Of a stretch of 64,000 bases of DNA, positions 9,422 through 20,113 are shown one piece after another. The position numbers and the translations under genes were made by a program. Position 1 is the first letter of the stretch; the number at the start of each line of letters is the position of its first letter. The notes beneath the pieces are model-generated. The model was given only the letters and a program-made list of their open reading frames with translations. It did no database searches and was not told the DNA's origin. Source of the DNA: Haemophilus influenzae (lineage in GTDB: Bacteria > Pseudomonadota > Gammaproteobacteria > Enterobacterales > Pasteurellaceae); the NCBI RefSeq assembly GCF_900475755.1, contig NZ_LS483411.1, positions 1,116,001-1,180,000 of the forward strand, read 5' to 3'.

Positions 9422-10891
9422 ATGGTCGTGTTTAAAAGCACCTTAAAGTTATCATTATTCGCCTTATCATTATCTATGATGATGTCGGGTTGTGTTTTAG
9501 CCGATTTGAGCAAAAATGACCAATCTAAATCATTGAACGGCATTAATTTCTCCCATTTGTCACTCGCAGAAAGAAAAGAGCTTGAAGAAGCCATTTATGC
9601 GGATCAGCAACGTTTAACGGAAGAAAAACAAGCATTGCTTAATATGACGCTAACACACGAAATAGGCGATCATAAGTTACAATTTAAGTCCTTACTCGCA
9701 CGTTTATATGCTTCTCGTAAATATGCACCATTATGGACTGACTATTCGGCAGCTCGTCAATTGTTACGTGATTATGCAGCAATGGTGGCAAGTGGTATTT
9801 CAAAATCGTCGGCAAATTCACTAGAAACATTGGCATTGGTAGAACAACAAGGCGGATTGGCTTATGATGTGTTATTAAGTGATATTTTGTTAGATTACTT
9901 ATATTACACAAAAAATGTTCGTTCTCAAGCATCAAATTGGTTGTATTCATCTGATCAATATCAAGCAAAACAGCCTGAAAATGATCATATTCAACGCTGG
10001 TTAAGTGCGGTGGAAAATAATCAACTTCTTGATTTCATACAAAGTTTAGCGGGAGAAAATCATTTATATCGCCAAACAGTTCAAGCATTGCCGATGTTTA
10101 TTCCGACTTCTAAAGAATCAAATATTGCTCAAAAACTGGCAATGAATGCACAGCGTTTACGCGTAATTCCTGATTTTCATAATGGGATTTTTGTGAATAT
10201 TCCAAGCTATAAATTACAGTATTATCGTGATGGCGATTTAATTTTAGAATCTCGGGTAATTGTTGGCAAAAATTCGCGTCGAACCCCCGTGATGTATAGC
10301 AAATTAAGTAATGTGGTTGTAAATCCGCCTTGGAATGCGCCAATTCGCTTAATTAATGAAGATTTACTGCCAAAAATGAAAGCCGATCCAAATTATATTA
10401 CGGAGCATAATTATTCAATTTTAGATAATCAAGGCAATGTTGTTGATCCTGCTTCTATTGATTGGGAATCTATTGGTAATAAATTTCCTTATCGAGTTAG
10501 ACAAGCGGCTGGCGATAGTGCATTAGGTAATTATAAATTTAATATGCCAAGTTCTGATGCAATTTATTTACACGATACGCCAAATCACGGCTTGTTTAAT
10601 CGTAAGAATCGTGCGTTAAGTTCTGGCTGTGTACGCATTGAAAAATCAGATCAATTGGCAAGTATTTTATTAAAAGAAGCAGGTTGGACAGAAACTCGAA
10701 AAAATACAGTATTAGCAAGTAAAAAAACCACTTCTGCGCCGATACGCTCGGATAATCCTGTCTTTTTATATTATGTTACTGCGTGGATTGAAAACGGAAA
10801 TATTGTAAATTTACCTGATATTTATGGTTATGATCGTCAGATTAATCTTACTGAGATTAATTGGGATCTCGTAAAAAAATATCTTCAATAA
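9422..10891 (+). CDS. L,D-transpeptidase, YcbB/LdtD family
   Basis: Peptidoglycan cross-linking enzyme making 3-3 (mDAP-mDAP) bridges, which bypass penicillin-binding protein transpeptidation. The YkuD catalytic motif with its cysteine is HDTPNHGLFNRKNRALSSGCVRIE near residues 380-410. It has 489 residues, shorter than E. coli YcbB (615). The N-terminus has a hydrophobic stretch ending MMMSGC, which looks like a lipobox, so this version may be a lipoprotein. It is followed by mepK, the same pairing as ycbB-mepK in E. coli. Confidence 0.9.
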   Translation: MVVFKSTLKLSLFALSLSMMMSGCVLADLSKNDQSKSLNGINFSHLSLAERKELEEAIYADQQRLTEEKQALLNMTLTHEIGDHKLQFKSLLARLYASRKYAPLWTDYSAARQLLRDYAAMVASGISKSSANSLETLALVEQQGGLAYDVLLSDILLDYLYYTKNVRSQASNWLYSSDQYQAKQPENDHIQRWLSAVENNQLLDFIQSLAGENHLYRQTVQALPMFIPTSKESNIAQKLAMNAQRLRVIPDFHNGIFVNIPSYKLQYYRDGDLILESRVIVGKNSRRTPVMYSKLSNVVVNPPWNAPIRLINEDLLPKMKADPNYITEHNYSILDNQGNVVDPASIDWESIGNKFPYRVRQAAGDSALGNYKFNMPSSDAIYLHDTPNHGLFNRKNRALSSGCVRIEKSDQLASILLKEAGWTETRKNTVLASKKTTSAPIRSDNPVFLYYVTAWIENGNIVNLPDIYGYDRQINLTEINWDLVKKYLQ

Positions 10892-10906
10892 AATAAGGGA
10901 GCTATA

Positions 10907-11467
10907 ATGAATTATGTGGATCAAAATAAACGAAAATGGTTATCGCTGGGCGGTATTGCGTTAGGAATATCTATTTTACCAAATTCTGTATTAGCAATGG
11001 TTTCAACGCCTAAACCTCGTATTTTAACTTTCCGCAATATTAATACAGGCGAAAGATTAAGTGGCGAGTTTTCTTTAGCAAAAGGTTTTTCGCCAGCGAT
11101 GTTAAAAAAATTGGATTATTTAATGCGTGATAAAAGGACAAATCAAGTGCATAAAATGGATCCAAATTTATTCCATAAATTTTATAATATTCAAACTAAT
11201 TTAGGTTTACGCAATGCTGAAATTGAAGTAATTTGTGGTTATCGTTCAGCCGCCACTAATGCAATGCGTCGTCGCCAAAGTCGTGGCGTAGCGAAAAATA
11301 GTTATCACATTAAAGGAAAAGCCATTGATTTTCGTATTGCGGGTGTGCCTTTGATTAAAGTGAAATCTTCTGCGGAAAGTCTTAGAAATGGTGGCGTGGG
11401 TTATTATCCAACCAGCAATTTTATTCACGTAGATACAGGCCCTGTAAGAACTTGGAAAGGCGTGTAA
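10907..11467 (+). CDS. mepK: Murein DD-endopeptidase MepK (YcbK family)
   Basis: Zinc-dependent peptidase_M15/DUF882 hydrolase that opens peptide cross-links, including the 3-3 links made by its upstream neighbour. It has 186 residues. Metal and active-site segments are visible: CGYRSAATN, SRGVAKNSYHIKGKAIDF (H and D ligands) and NFIHVDTGPVRTW (H ligand). The N-terminus resembles the Tat signal of E. coli YcbK, but reads NKRKWLSLGG, with Lys-Arg where the twin arginine is expected. GGGAGC is its ribosome site, 15 bp after the L,D-transpeptidase gene. Confidence 0.9.
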   Translation: MNYVDQNKRKWLSLGGIALGISILPNSVLAMVSTPKPRILTFRNINTGERLSGEFSLAKGFSPAMLKKLDYLMRDKRTNQVHKMDPNLFHKFYNIQTNLGLRNAEIEVICGYRSAATNAMRRRQSRGVAKNSYHIKGKAIDFRIAGVPLIKVKSSAESLRNGGVGYYPTSNFIHVDTGPVRTWKGV

Positions 11468-11482
11468 AACAAATGTAAAATT

Positions 11483-11505
11483 AACCGCACTTTTGTGCGG
11501 TTTTT
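11483..11505 (+). terminator. Intrinsic terminator after mepK
   Basis: AACCGCAC (11483-11490), a TTTT loop and GTGCGGTT (11495-11502) with a T tract: a compact uptake-signal hairpin. It lies 14 bp before the next start codon. Confidence 0.75.
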
Positions 11506-11518
11506 CATTGGAAAAGAT

Positions 11519-12274
11519 ATGTTATTTGACAGCCATCTTCATTTAGACCAACTCTCTGACGAGAATATTCAGCAAACACTTGGTCATTCAAAGATTATAG
11601 GTATGCTTGCGGTAAGTATGAATCTTGCAAGTGCTAAAAAACTGCTGAATTTAAAACAGACTTACCCAGAGAAACTTTATATTGCAGCTGGTTTTCATCC
11701 TGAACAGCAATTACCTAGTTTAGAAGAACAAAAAGAATTATTTCAATGGATTGACGAACATCATTCATCGATTTCTGCCATTGGCGAGGTGGGCTTGCCA
11801 CATTATTCTAAACGAGAAAATCCGAATTTAGATTACGCGCCTTACATTGAATTACTTGAACGATTTATTCTGATAGCGAAAAAAAGGGATTTACCGTTAA
11901 ATTTGCATATTGTACATAACGATGTAGAAATTGCCCTTGAATTATTGCAGAAACATAATATTCAACGTGCCCATTTTCATTGGTTTAAGACAGATGAAAA
12001 ATCTTTTCAGAAATTTTTCTCTACGCCCTATTTTGCAAGCCTAACCCCTGATATTTTATGGAACCCTAAAACCCAATATGTCGCACAACATTTACCCTTA
12101 AATCGCTTGATGATTGAAACGGATAGCCCTTGGCAACACGAGGGATTTGAACGTGCGGGCATTTCTGAACAATTATTGGCAGTCTTGCAAAAACTAGCTG
12201 AATTAAAATCTTTGCCATTACATTCTGTTCAAAAGCAAATCCTTTTGAATACTCAACAGTTTTATCGATTATAA
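11519..12274 (+). CDS. TatD-family metal-dependent hydrolase (YjjV-like)
   Basis: Predicted TIM-barrel metal hydrolase, probably a deoxyribonuclease-like phosphoesterase. It has 251 residues from ATG 11519, which has GGAAAAG upstream; an earlier in-frame start lies inside the terminator stem and is unlikely. Metal ligands are visible: DSHLHLD at the N-terminus, GEVGLPHY, LHIVH, and ETDSPW near residue 208. Sequence outside these motifs is diverged from E. coli TatD, so substrate assignment is open. gloC follows after 9 bp. Confidence 0.85.
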   Translation: MLFDSHLHLDQLSDENIQQTLGHSKIIGMLAVSMNLASAKKLLNLKQTYPEKLYIAAGFHPEQQLPSLEEQKELFQWIDEHHSSISAIGEVGLPHYSKRENPNLDYAPYIELLERFILIAKKRDLPLNLHIVHNDVEIALELLQKHNIQRAHFHWFKTDEKSFQKFFSTPYFASLTPDILWNPKTQYVAQHLPLNRLMIETDSPWQHEGFERAGISEQLLAVLQKLAELKSLPLHSVQKQILLNTQQFYRL

Positions 12275-12283
12275 GGAGCAAAC

Positions 12284-12952
12284 ATGAATATCGAAATTAT
12301 CCCCGTCACCGCATTCCAACAAAATTGTTCTTTGATTTGGGATGATGAAAAAAATGCCGCAATTATTGACCCGGGTGGCGAAGCCGAACGCCTAATTCAA
12401 CGCATTGAAGAACTGGATTTAAATCTCAAAGTGATTTTGATTACCCATGGTCATTTAGATCATGTTGGCGCAGCCATGCAGTTAAAACAACATTTTGGCG
12501 TTGAAATTTGGGGCTCTCATGAAGAAGATAAATTTTTATTTGAGAGTTTACCAGAACAGGCTCAACGCTTTGGTTTGCCAAATATTGACGCTTTTTTACC
12601 TGATCGTTGGTTTAATCAAGAAGGTGAAATCTTAAAATTAGATGGCTTTAATTTCGAGATTTTACATTTACCAGGGCATACACCTGGGCATATTGGTTTT
12701 ATTGAACATGAGAAAAAAGTGGCATTTACAGGCGATGTATTATTTCAAGGTGGCATCGGTCGCACCGATTTTCCTCGTGGGGATTATGATGCATTGATTT
12801 CTTCAATCCGAACAAAATTACTCTCATTAAATGACGATCTTATTATTATCGCTGGACACGGATCTTACACAACCATAGGGCAAGAAAAGCAGACCAATCC
12901 ATTTTTAAATCCTAAATCCTTGGAGGTTATTGATCGCTCAATTGCTAACTGA
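12284..12952 (+). CDS. gloC: Hydroxyacylglutathione hydrolase GloC (YcbL), metallo-beta-lactamase fold
   Basis: Type II glyoxalase that hydrolyses S-lactoylglutathione in methylglyoxal detoxification. It has 222 residues with the THGHLDHVG metal motif near residue 60, LPGHTPGHIGF and GDVLFQGGIGRTDFPRGD, plus the late GHGSYTTIGQEK ligand segment. AAGGAGC precedes the ATG. In E. coli the homologue also sits beside ycbB-mepK, which supports orthology. Confidence 0.92.
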   Translation: MNIEIIPVTAFQQNCSLIWDDEKNAAIIDPGGEAERLIQRIEELDLNLKVILITHGHLDHVGAAMQLKQHFGVEIWGSHEEDKFLFESLPEQAQRFGLPNIDAFLPDRWFNQEGEILKLDGFNFEILHLPGHTPGHIGFIEHEKKVAFTGDVLFQGGIGRTDFPRGDYDALISSIRTKLLSLNDDLIIIAGHGSYTTIGQEKQTNPFLNPKSLEVIDRSIAN

Positions 12953-13008
12953 AAAATGAATGATCAATTAGCCTAAAAGTGCGGTAAATTTTTCCACGTT
13001 TTTTTATT

Positions 13009-13048
13009 TAATTTCAAAAATGTGAAGTAGCTCACATTTTTGAAATTA
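13009..13048. repeat. 40-bp palindrome containing a CRP site
   Basis: A perfect 17-bp inverted repeat (13009-13025 and 13032-13048) surrounds the 6-bp centre AGTAGC. It contains the CRP operator described separately. On RNA it would form a hairpin and might also end gloC transcription. Confidence 0.9.
13021..13036 (+). promoter_or_regulatory. CRP operator, ideal half-sites TGTGA-N6-TCACA
   Basis: TGTGA (13021-13025), six bases, TCACA (13032-13036): an exact match to both CRP half-sites. Its centre lies about 41 bp before the start point predicted from the -10 at 13057, the class II activator position. It points to cAMP-CRP control of the adhesin gene starting at 13102. Confidence 0.75.
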
Positions 13049-13056
13049 TTTTCTGT

Positions 13057-13062
13057 TACAAT
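13057..13062 (+). promoter_or_regulatory. Predicted -10 box of the adhesin promoter
   Basis: TACAAT fits sigma-70 and has no good -35 hexamer upstream; instead the CRP operator sits where a class II activator would. Transcription would start near 13069, about 33 nt before the ATG. Confidence 0.55.
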
Positions 13063-13101
13063 CAACGTCCTCAATTATTTTCTTGACAAAGGAGCAAAAC
13101 A

Positions 13102-14386
<1,285 letters not shown>

Positions 14387-14407
14387 TTTAAAAACACAAG
14401 TAAAAAT

Positions 14408-14444
14408 AACCGCACTTTGTTTAAGAGATGAAGTGCGGTTTTTT
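14408..14444 (+). terminator. Terminator after the adhesin gene
   Basis: AACCGCACTT (14408-14417) and AAGTGCGGTT (14431-14440) followed by TTTT, an uptake-signal pair. Confidence 0.75.
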
Positions 14445-14456
14445 ATATACAAAGAG

Positions 14457-14472
14457 TTTGAACTAGATCACA
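14457..14472 (+). promoter_or_regulatory. Possible CRP site upstream of sucA
   Basis: TTTGA-N6-TCACA, one mismatch from the CRP consensus, about 70 bp before the start expected from the perfect TATAAT at 14522-14527. CRP control of sucAB is plausible, but this is inferred from sequence only. Confidence 0.45.
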
Positions 14473-14521
14473 AATTTGTAACAATTTCTTATAAGAGGCT
14501 TATTTCCTTTTTAATCCTATG

Positions 14522-14527
14522 TATAAT
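14522..14527 (+). promoter_or_regulatory. Predicted -10 box for sucA
   Basis: Perfect TATAAT about 55 bp before the sucA ATG, with only a weak -35, consistent with an activated promoter. Confidence 0.5.
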
Positions 14528-14582
14528 GCGTAAAAAAATGGAGCGAAAATATTGCTTCAAATATCATAATAAAGAGGTAATT

Positions 14583-17390
14583 ATGCAGCAAAACAAGGCA
14601 TTTGATGATTGGTTAGCCAGCACAGCTTTAGGTGGTGCAAATCAATCTTATATAGAAGAACTTTATGAAAGCTATTTGAGTGATCCACAGTCGGTGGAGG
14701 AAAGTTGGCGAGCCACTTTTGATTCTTTACCAAAAACTACCGCACTTGAACAGCCCCATACACCAGTGCGAGATTATTTCCGTCGTTTAGCGCGGGAAAA
14801 TCATAATGAAGCAGTGACAGTAATAGATCCTGAAGCTGGCGCAAAATTAGTGAAAGTTCTACAATTTATCAATGCCTATCGTTTTCGTGGCCATTTAGAG
14901 GCTAATCTTGATCCTCTCAATTATTATCGTTGGAAAGTATCTTCCGTCCCTGAATTAGATTATCGCCATCACGGTTTTACTGAACAAGATCTCAACGAAA
15001 CTTTCAATATTAATCAGTACGTTTACAAACGCGATACCATTAAACTTGGCGAATTAGCTCAAATGTTGAAAGAAACATATTGTGGCTCAATTGGCTTGGA
15101 ATTTATGCACGTACAAGATATGGAGCAGAAAATGTGGCTTCAGAGTAAAATGGAAAGTGTGTTAGAGAAACCGCTTTTTACATCTGAAGAACGTGTTAAT
15201 TTTCTGCGTGAACTTACGGCAGCAGATGGTTTAGAGCGTTATCTTGGTGCGAAATTCCCTGGTGCGAAACGCTTTTCCTTAGAAGGAAGTGATGCCTTTA
15301 TTCCATTGATGAAAGAAATTATTCGTCATTCTAGTCGCCAAGGGGTAAATGATGTGGTAATGGGAATGGCACACCGTGGACGTTTGAATATGCTTGTGAA
15401 TGTATTAGGTAAAAAGCCTGAAAATTTATTCGATGAATTTGCAGGTAAACATTCCAGTGAACGTACGGGGGATGTGAAATATCATCAAGGTTTTTCTTCT
15501 GATTTCGCAGTAGATGATAAGCGAGTTCACTTAACTTTGGCATTTAATCCTTCCCATTTGGAAATCGTAAGCCCTGTTGTAATTGGTTCTGTTCGATCTC
15601 GACAAACTCGTATGAATGATACAGAACATAGCAAAGTGCTTGCTATTACTGTTCACGGAGATTCAGCTGTGGCAGGACAGGGGGTTGTTCAAGAAACATT
15701 GAATATGTCAAATGCCCGTGGTTACAGTGTGGGCGGTACCATTCGTATCGTGATTAATAACCAAATTGGTTTTACCACATCTAACCCGAATGACACACGT
15801 TCCACAGAGTATTGCACCGATATCGCGAAAATGATTCAAGCGCCGATTATTCACGTTAATGGCGATGATCCTGAAGCGGTGGCATTTGCTGCGCGTATGG
15901 CGGTGGAATATCGTAATTTATTCAAACGAGATATTTTTATTGATTTAATTTCTTATCGTCGCCACGGTCATAACGAGGCAGATGAACCATTAGCCACTCA
16001 ACCAATGATGTATAGCATCATCAAAAAACATCCTACACCTCGTAAAGTTTATGCTGATCGTTTAGTTTCAGAAGCTGTAATAACTGAAGAACAAGTTATT
16101 GAAATGGCAAATAATTATCGTGATGCGCTAGATAATGGCGATCGCGTGGTATCTGAATGGCGTGAAATGGATGCGGCAAAAATGGATTGGTTGCAATATC
16201 TCAATTATGATTGGACTGCACCTTATGAAAGCAAATTTTCGCAGGAACGTTTTTTAACCCTTGCCAAACGTGTGTGTGAATATCCCGAAAGTTTACGTGC
16301 GCATCCTCGCGTAGAAAAAATCTATAATGATCGTAAAGCAATGTATCAAGGCGAAAAATTGCTCGACTGGGGTATGGCTGAAACCATGGCTTATGCAACC
16401 TTACTTGATGAAGGTGTTAATGTTCGTTTATCAGGCGAAGATGCGGGACGAGGTACTTTTTTCCATCGTCATGCCGTTGTGCATAATCAAAATGATGGTA
16501 CGGGATATGTACCATTAACACATTTGCACGCCAATCAAGGTCGTTTTGAAGTATGGGATTCTGTACTTTCAGAAGAATCTGTACTTGCTTTTGAATATGG
16601 TTATGCAACGACAGATCCAAAAACTTTAACTATTTGGGAAGCGCAATTTGGCGATTTTGCTAATGGTGCGCAAATTGTTATTGACCAATTTATTAGCTCT
16701 GGCGAACAAAAATGGGGCAGAATGTGCGGTTTGGTAATGTTGTTGCCACACGGCTATGAAGGACAAGGCCCAGAACATTCTTCCGCACGTCTTGAACGTT
16801 ATTTGCAACTTTGTGCCGAACAAAATATGCAAGTTTGCGTGCCATCAACGCCAGCGCAGGTGTACCATATGTTACGCCGTCAGTCTTTACGTAAAATGCG
16901 CCGTCCGTTGATTGCTATTTCTCCAAAATCTTTGTTACGCCATCCATTAGCCGTATCCAGTTTAGATGAATTGATTAATGGAACTTTCCAAACGGTAATT
17001 GGAGAAATTGACGAGCTGGATCCTAAAGATGTAAAACGTGTGGTAATGTGTTCAGGTAAAGTTTATTACGATTTACTTGAACAACGTCGTGCCAATAATC
17101 AGAAAGATGTGGCGATTATTCGTATTGAGCAGCTTTATCCATTCCCTCACGAGGATGTGAAGAATGCACTTGAGCCTTATGCGCACGTGACTGATTATGT
17201 TTGGTGTCAAGAAGAACCACTTAACCAAGGTGCGTGGTATTGCAGCAAACATAATTTTGAATCAGCAATTCCAGAATCCGTTAGACTAAAATATGCAGGG
17301 CGTCCAGCTTCTGCTTCGCCTGCTGTGGGCTATATGTCGCTTCACACTAAGCAGCAAAAGCAGTTAGTGGAAGATGCACTGAGTTTTTAA
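14583..17390 (+). CDS. sucA: 2-oxoglutarate dehydrogenase E1 component SucA
   Basis: Thiamine-diphosphate decarboxylase of the 2-oxoglutarate dehydrogenase complex (TCA cycle), acting with SucB and lipoamide dehydrogenase. It has 935 residues from ATG 14583 (AAAGAGGTAATT upstream); the frame is open further up from 14433, but that would start inside the terminator. Family landmarks are the N-terminal AFDDWLASTALGGANQSYIEELY segment, VVMGMAHRGRLNMLVNVLGK, the TPP region HVNGDDPEA with RRHGHNEADEP, and LMLLPHGYEGQGPEHSSAR-type E1 sequence (here VMLLPHGYEGQGPEHSS). sucB follows after 106 bp. Confidence 0.98.
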   Translation: MQQNKAFDDWLASTALGGANQSYIEELYESYLSDPQSVEESWRATFDSLPKTTALEQPHTPVRDYFRRLARENHNEAVTVIDPEAGAKLVKVLQFINAYRFRGHLEANLDPLNYYRWKVSSVPELDYRHHGFTEQDLNETFNINQYVYKRDTIKLGELAQMLKETYCGSIGLEFMHVQDMEQKMWLQSKMESVLEKPLFTSEERVNFLRELTAADGLERYLGAKFPGAKRFSLEGSDAFIPLMKEIIRHSSRQGVNDVVMGMAHRGRLNMLVNVLGKKPENLFDEFAGKHSSERTGDVKYHQGFSSDFAVDDKRVHLTLAFNPSHLEIVSPVVIGSVRSRQTRMNDTEHSKVLAITVHGDSAVAGQGVVQETLNMSNARGYSVGGTIRIVINNQIGFTTSNPNDTRSTEYCTDIAKMIQAPIIHVNGDDPEAVAFAARMAVEYRNLFKRDIFIDLISYRRHGHNEADEPLATQPMMYSIIKKHPTPRKVYADRLVSEAVITEEQVIEMANNYRDALDNGDRVVSEWREMDAAKMDWLQYLNYDWTAPYESKFSQERFLTLAKRVCEYPESLRAHPRVEKIYNDRKAMYQGEKLLDWGMAETMAYATLLDEGVNVRLSGEDAGRGTFFHRHAVVHNQNDGTGYVPLTHLHANQGRFEVWDSVLSEESVLAFEYGYATTDPKTLTIWEAQFGDFANGAQIVIDQFISSGEQKWGRMCGLVMLLPHGYEGQGPEHSSARLERYLQLCAEQNMQVCVPSTPAQVYHMLRRQSLRKMRRPLIAISPKSLLRHPLAVSSLDELINGTFQTVIGEIDELDPKDVKRVVMCSGKVYYDLLEQRRANNQKDVAIIRIEQLYPFPHEDVKNALEPYAHVTDYVWCQEEPLNQGAWYCSKHNFESAIPESVRLKYAGRPASASPAVGYMSLHTKQQKQLVEDALSF

Positions 17391-17496
17391 AGTGCGGTTA
17401 ATTTAATAAAGGTTTTTATATCTTTGCTTTCCTCTGTAAATAGGGGAGCCAAGATAATTAAGATATAGAGTAAAAAAGAAGAAAAGGAAAAATAAA

Positions 17497-18726
17497 ATGA
17501 CTATCGAAATTCTTGTTCCAGACCTACCTGAATCAGTTGCAGATGCAACTGTTGCCACTTGGCATAAAAAATTGGGCGATACTGTGAAACGTGATGAAGT
17601 TATTGTGGAAATTGAAACGGATAAAGTCGTGCTAGAAGTCCCAGCACTTTCTGATGGTGTACTGGCTGAAGTTGTTCAAGCTGAGGGCGAAACTGTCGTC
17701 AGTAAGCAGTTGCTAGGCAAAATTTCTACGGCTCAAGAAGGAGATGTCAGTTCAGCGACGTTAAAAGCAACGAATGAACCCACACCATCTGATCGTCAAA
17801 ATGCAGCGATTGAAAATAGTCATAATCATAATGCGGATCATAGCCCAGCAATTCGTCGTTTATTGGCAGAATATGATTTACAAGCAGATCAAATTCAAGG
17901 TTCGGGTGTAGGCGGTCGTTTAACACGTGAAGATATTGAACGTGAAATCGCAAAACGACAAGCTCAGCAAGTGAAACAAGAAGCTGCCACTGAGCAAAAT
18001 ACAATTAGTACGGTGGCTTATAGCGCACGTTCTGAAAAACGTGTGACAATGACCCGTTTGCGTAAACGTATTGCTGAACGTTTACTTGAAGCCAAAAATA
18101 GTACAGCAATGCTTACTACTTTCAATGAAGTGGATATGCAGCCAATAATGACTTTGCGTAAAACCTACGGGGAAAAATTTGAAAAACAACATTCAGTGCG
18201 TTTAGGATTTATGTCTTTTTATATCAAAGCGGTTGTGGAAGCATTAAAACGCTATCCTGAAGTTAATGCTTCTATTGATGGGGATGATGTTGTTTACCAT
18301 AACTATTTTGATATTAGTATTGCGGTTTCGACCCCGCGTGGATTAGTCACACCAGTGCTTCGTGATTGCGATAAGCTTAGTATGGCTGATATTGAAAAAC
18401 AGATTAAAGCATTAGCTGAAAAAGGTCGTGATGGCAAATTGACAGTAGAAGATCTCACTGGCGGCAATTTTACTATTACAAATGGCGGCGTGTTCGGTTC
18501 TCTTATGTCCACTCCAATTATCAATCCACCACAAAGTGCGATTTTAGGGATGCACGCAATTAAAGAACGCCCAATTGCGCTTAATGGTCAAGTTGTGATT
18601 CGTCCTATGATGTACCTTGCTTTATCTTATGATCATCGCCTAATTGATGGCCGTGAATCTGTTGGTTTCTTGGTAACGATTAAAGAATTATTGGAAGATC
18701 CAACAAGATTGTTATTAGAAATCTAA
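17497..18726 (+). CDS. sucB: Dihydrolipoyllysine-residue succinyltransferase SucB (E2)
   Basis: Core E2 subunit that moves the succinyl group from lipoate to CoA. It has 409 residues: an N-terminal lipoyl domain with the lipoylated lysine in [11 protein letters not shown] (~43), a peripheral subunit-binding domain near [13 protein letters not shown] (~110-145), a Gln/Ala linker, and a C-terminal catalytic domain with [10 protein letters not shown] (His/Asp active site, ~380). GGAAAAATAAA precedes the ATG. It is cotranscribed with sucA in all likelihood; sucCD is not next door. Confidence 0.98.
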   Translation: MTIEILVPDLPESVADATVATWHKKLGDTVKRDEVIVEIETDKVVLEVPALSDGVLAEVVQAEGETVVSKQLLGKISTAQEGDVSSATLKATNEPTPSDRQNAAIENSHNHNADHSPAIRRLLAEYDLQADQIQGSGVGGRLTREDIEREIAKRQAQQVKQEAATEQNTISTVAYSARSEKRVTMTRLRKRIAERLLEAKNSTAMLTTFNEVDMQPIMTLRKTYGEKFEKQHSVRLGFMSFYIKAVVEALKRYPEVNASIDGDDVVYHNYFDISIAVSTPRGLVTPVLRDCDKLSMADIEKQIKALAEKGRDGKLTVEDLTGGNFTITNGGVFGSLMSTPIINPPQSAILGMHAIKERPIALNGQVVIRPMMYLALSYDHRLIDGRESVGFLVTIKELLEDPTRLLLEI

Positions 18727-18731
18727 GAAAT

Positions 18732-18762
18732 AAAAGGCTTTCTGTATTAGAAAGCCTTTTAA
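18732..18762. terminator. Bidirectional terminator between sucB and nrdB
   Basis: AAAAGGCTTTCT (18732-18743) and AGAAAGCCTTTT (18749-18760) with a 5-nt loop, A- and T-flanked. It separates convergent genes. A second, imperfect uptake-signal stem follows near 18779-18824. Confidence 0.8.
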
Positions 18763-18840
18763 AATGAACAAAAATTTAACCGCACCTTAAATATTTAAAA
18801 AGTATATTCCAAAGTGCGGTTAGTTTTTATGTGTTTTTAA

Positions 18841-19971
18841 TTAGAGAGAAAAATCGTCAAAATCATTCGTATCAACTTTTGAGTCAATTTGACCTACAAG
18901 GTAAGAACTTACTTCTACTTCTTGTGGTGCAACCTGTACGTTATCTGACACTAACCAAGCGTTAATCCAAGGAATTGGATTTGAACGTGTTTGGAATGGT
19001 AGTGGCAATCCAACAGCTTGCATACGGATATTGGTAATATATTCTACGTATTGAACTAAAATATCTCTGTTGAGACCGATCATTGAACCGTCTTTAAATA
19101 GATAATCAGCCCAGGCTTTTTCTTGTTCTGCCGCTGCAACAAATAAATCATAGGCCTCTTGTTTACATTCTTCCGCAATTTCTGCCATTTCAGGATCGTC
19201 TTGACCTGCTGCCATAATATTTAAAATATGCTGTGTACCTGTTAAGTGTAAGGCTTCATCACGTGCGATAAATTTAATAATTTTCGCGTTGCCTTCCATT
19301 AAACGACGTTCAGCAAAAGCAAATGAACAAGCGAAAGAAACGTAGAAACGAATAGCTTCAAGCGCATTAACACTCATCAGGCAAAGGTAAAGTTGTTTTT
19401 TCAAACTACGTAAAGTCACGACGCATTCTTTGCCATCTACGGTATAAGTTCCTTCGCCGTATAAGCCATAAAGTTGGCTATCACGGATTAAATCATCGTA
19501 GTAAGATGAAATATCCTGTGCGCGTTTGATGATTTCTTCGTTGGTCACGATGTCATCAAACACGATAGAAGGATCGTTCACAATATTACGAATAATATGT
19601 GTGTAAGAGCGAGAGTGAATGGTTTCAGAGAAGGTCCAAGTCTCAATCCAAGTTTCTAATTCAGGAATAGACACTAAAGGCAATAATGCTACATTCGGGC
19701 TACGACCTTGAATAGAATCTAACAAGGTTTGATATTTTAAGTTACTGATGAAAATGTGTTTTTCATGTTCAGGTAACGCGGCATAGTCAATACGGTCTTG
19801 CGACACATCTACTTCTTCCGGACGCCAGAAGAAAGAAAGTTGTTTTTCAATAAGCTTCTCAAAAGTCTCATATTTTTGTTGATCGTAACGTGCAACATTA
19901 ACATTTTGACCAAAGAACATCGGTTCTTTTAATTGATCATTTTTATTTTGGGAAAAAGTGGTATACGCCAT
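18841..19971 (-). CDS. nrdB: Class Ia ribonucleotide reductase beta subunit NrdB
   Basis: Radical-generating R2 subunit with a di-iron tyrosyl radical centre. It has 376 residues, identical in length to E. coli NrdB. Iron-ligand segments are visible: [28 protein letters not shown] and [14 protein letters not shown]. The C-terminal tail with [11 protein letters not shown] is the peptide that docks on NrdA. It lies downstream of nrdA, separated by 142 bp. Confidence 0.98.
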   Translation of the reverse strand: MAYTTFSQNKNDQLKEPMFFGQNVNVARYDQQKYETFEKLIEKQLSFFWRPEEVDVSQDRIDYAALPEHEKHIFISNLKYQTLLDSIQGRSPNVALLPLVSIPELETWIETWTFSETIHSRSYTHIIRNIVNDPSIVFDDIVTNEEIIKRAQDISSYYDDLIRDSQLYGLYGEGTYTVDGKECVVTLRSLKKQLYLCLMSVNALEAIRFYVSFACSFAFAERRLMEGNAKIIKFIARDEALHLTGTQHILNIMAAGQDDPEMAEIAEECKQEAYDLFVAAAEQEKAWADYLFKDGSMIGLNRDILVQYVEYITNIRMQAVGLPLPFQTRSNPIPWINAWLVSDNVQVAPQEVEVSSYLVGQIDSKVDTNDFDDFSL

Positions 19972-20079
19972 TTTATTTATCCTTTTAAATAGAAGTTATC
20001 ATTTATTTAGCTTTCCCTGTTTATCAGGAGAAACTATCGAAGACTGAGGAAAGTATCCTAATTCATTATGTCGTGCTAT

Positions 20080-20100
20080 CTTCCCCATAAGTTGGGGAAG
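20080..20100 (-). other. Hairpin in the nrdA-nrdB gap
   Basis: CTTCCCC (20080-20086), a 7-nt loop and GGGGAAG (20094-20100). It follows the nrdA stop but has no T tract, so it may stabilise or process the mRNA rather than terminate it. Confidence 0.4.
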
Positions 20101-20113
20101 ACAATAGGGGCGT

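Noticed and set aside
20080..20100. Hairpin between nrdA and nrdB as a terminator
   Set aside because: No T tract on the minus strand, and nrdB must be expressed through it.
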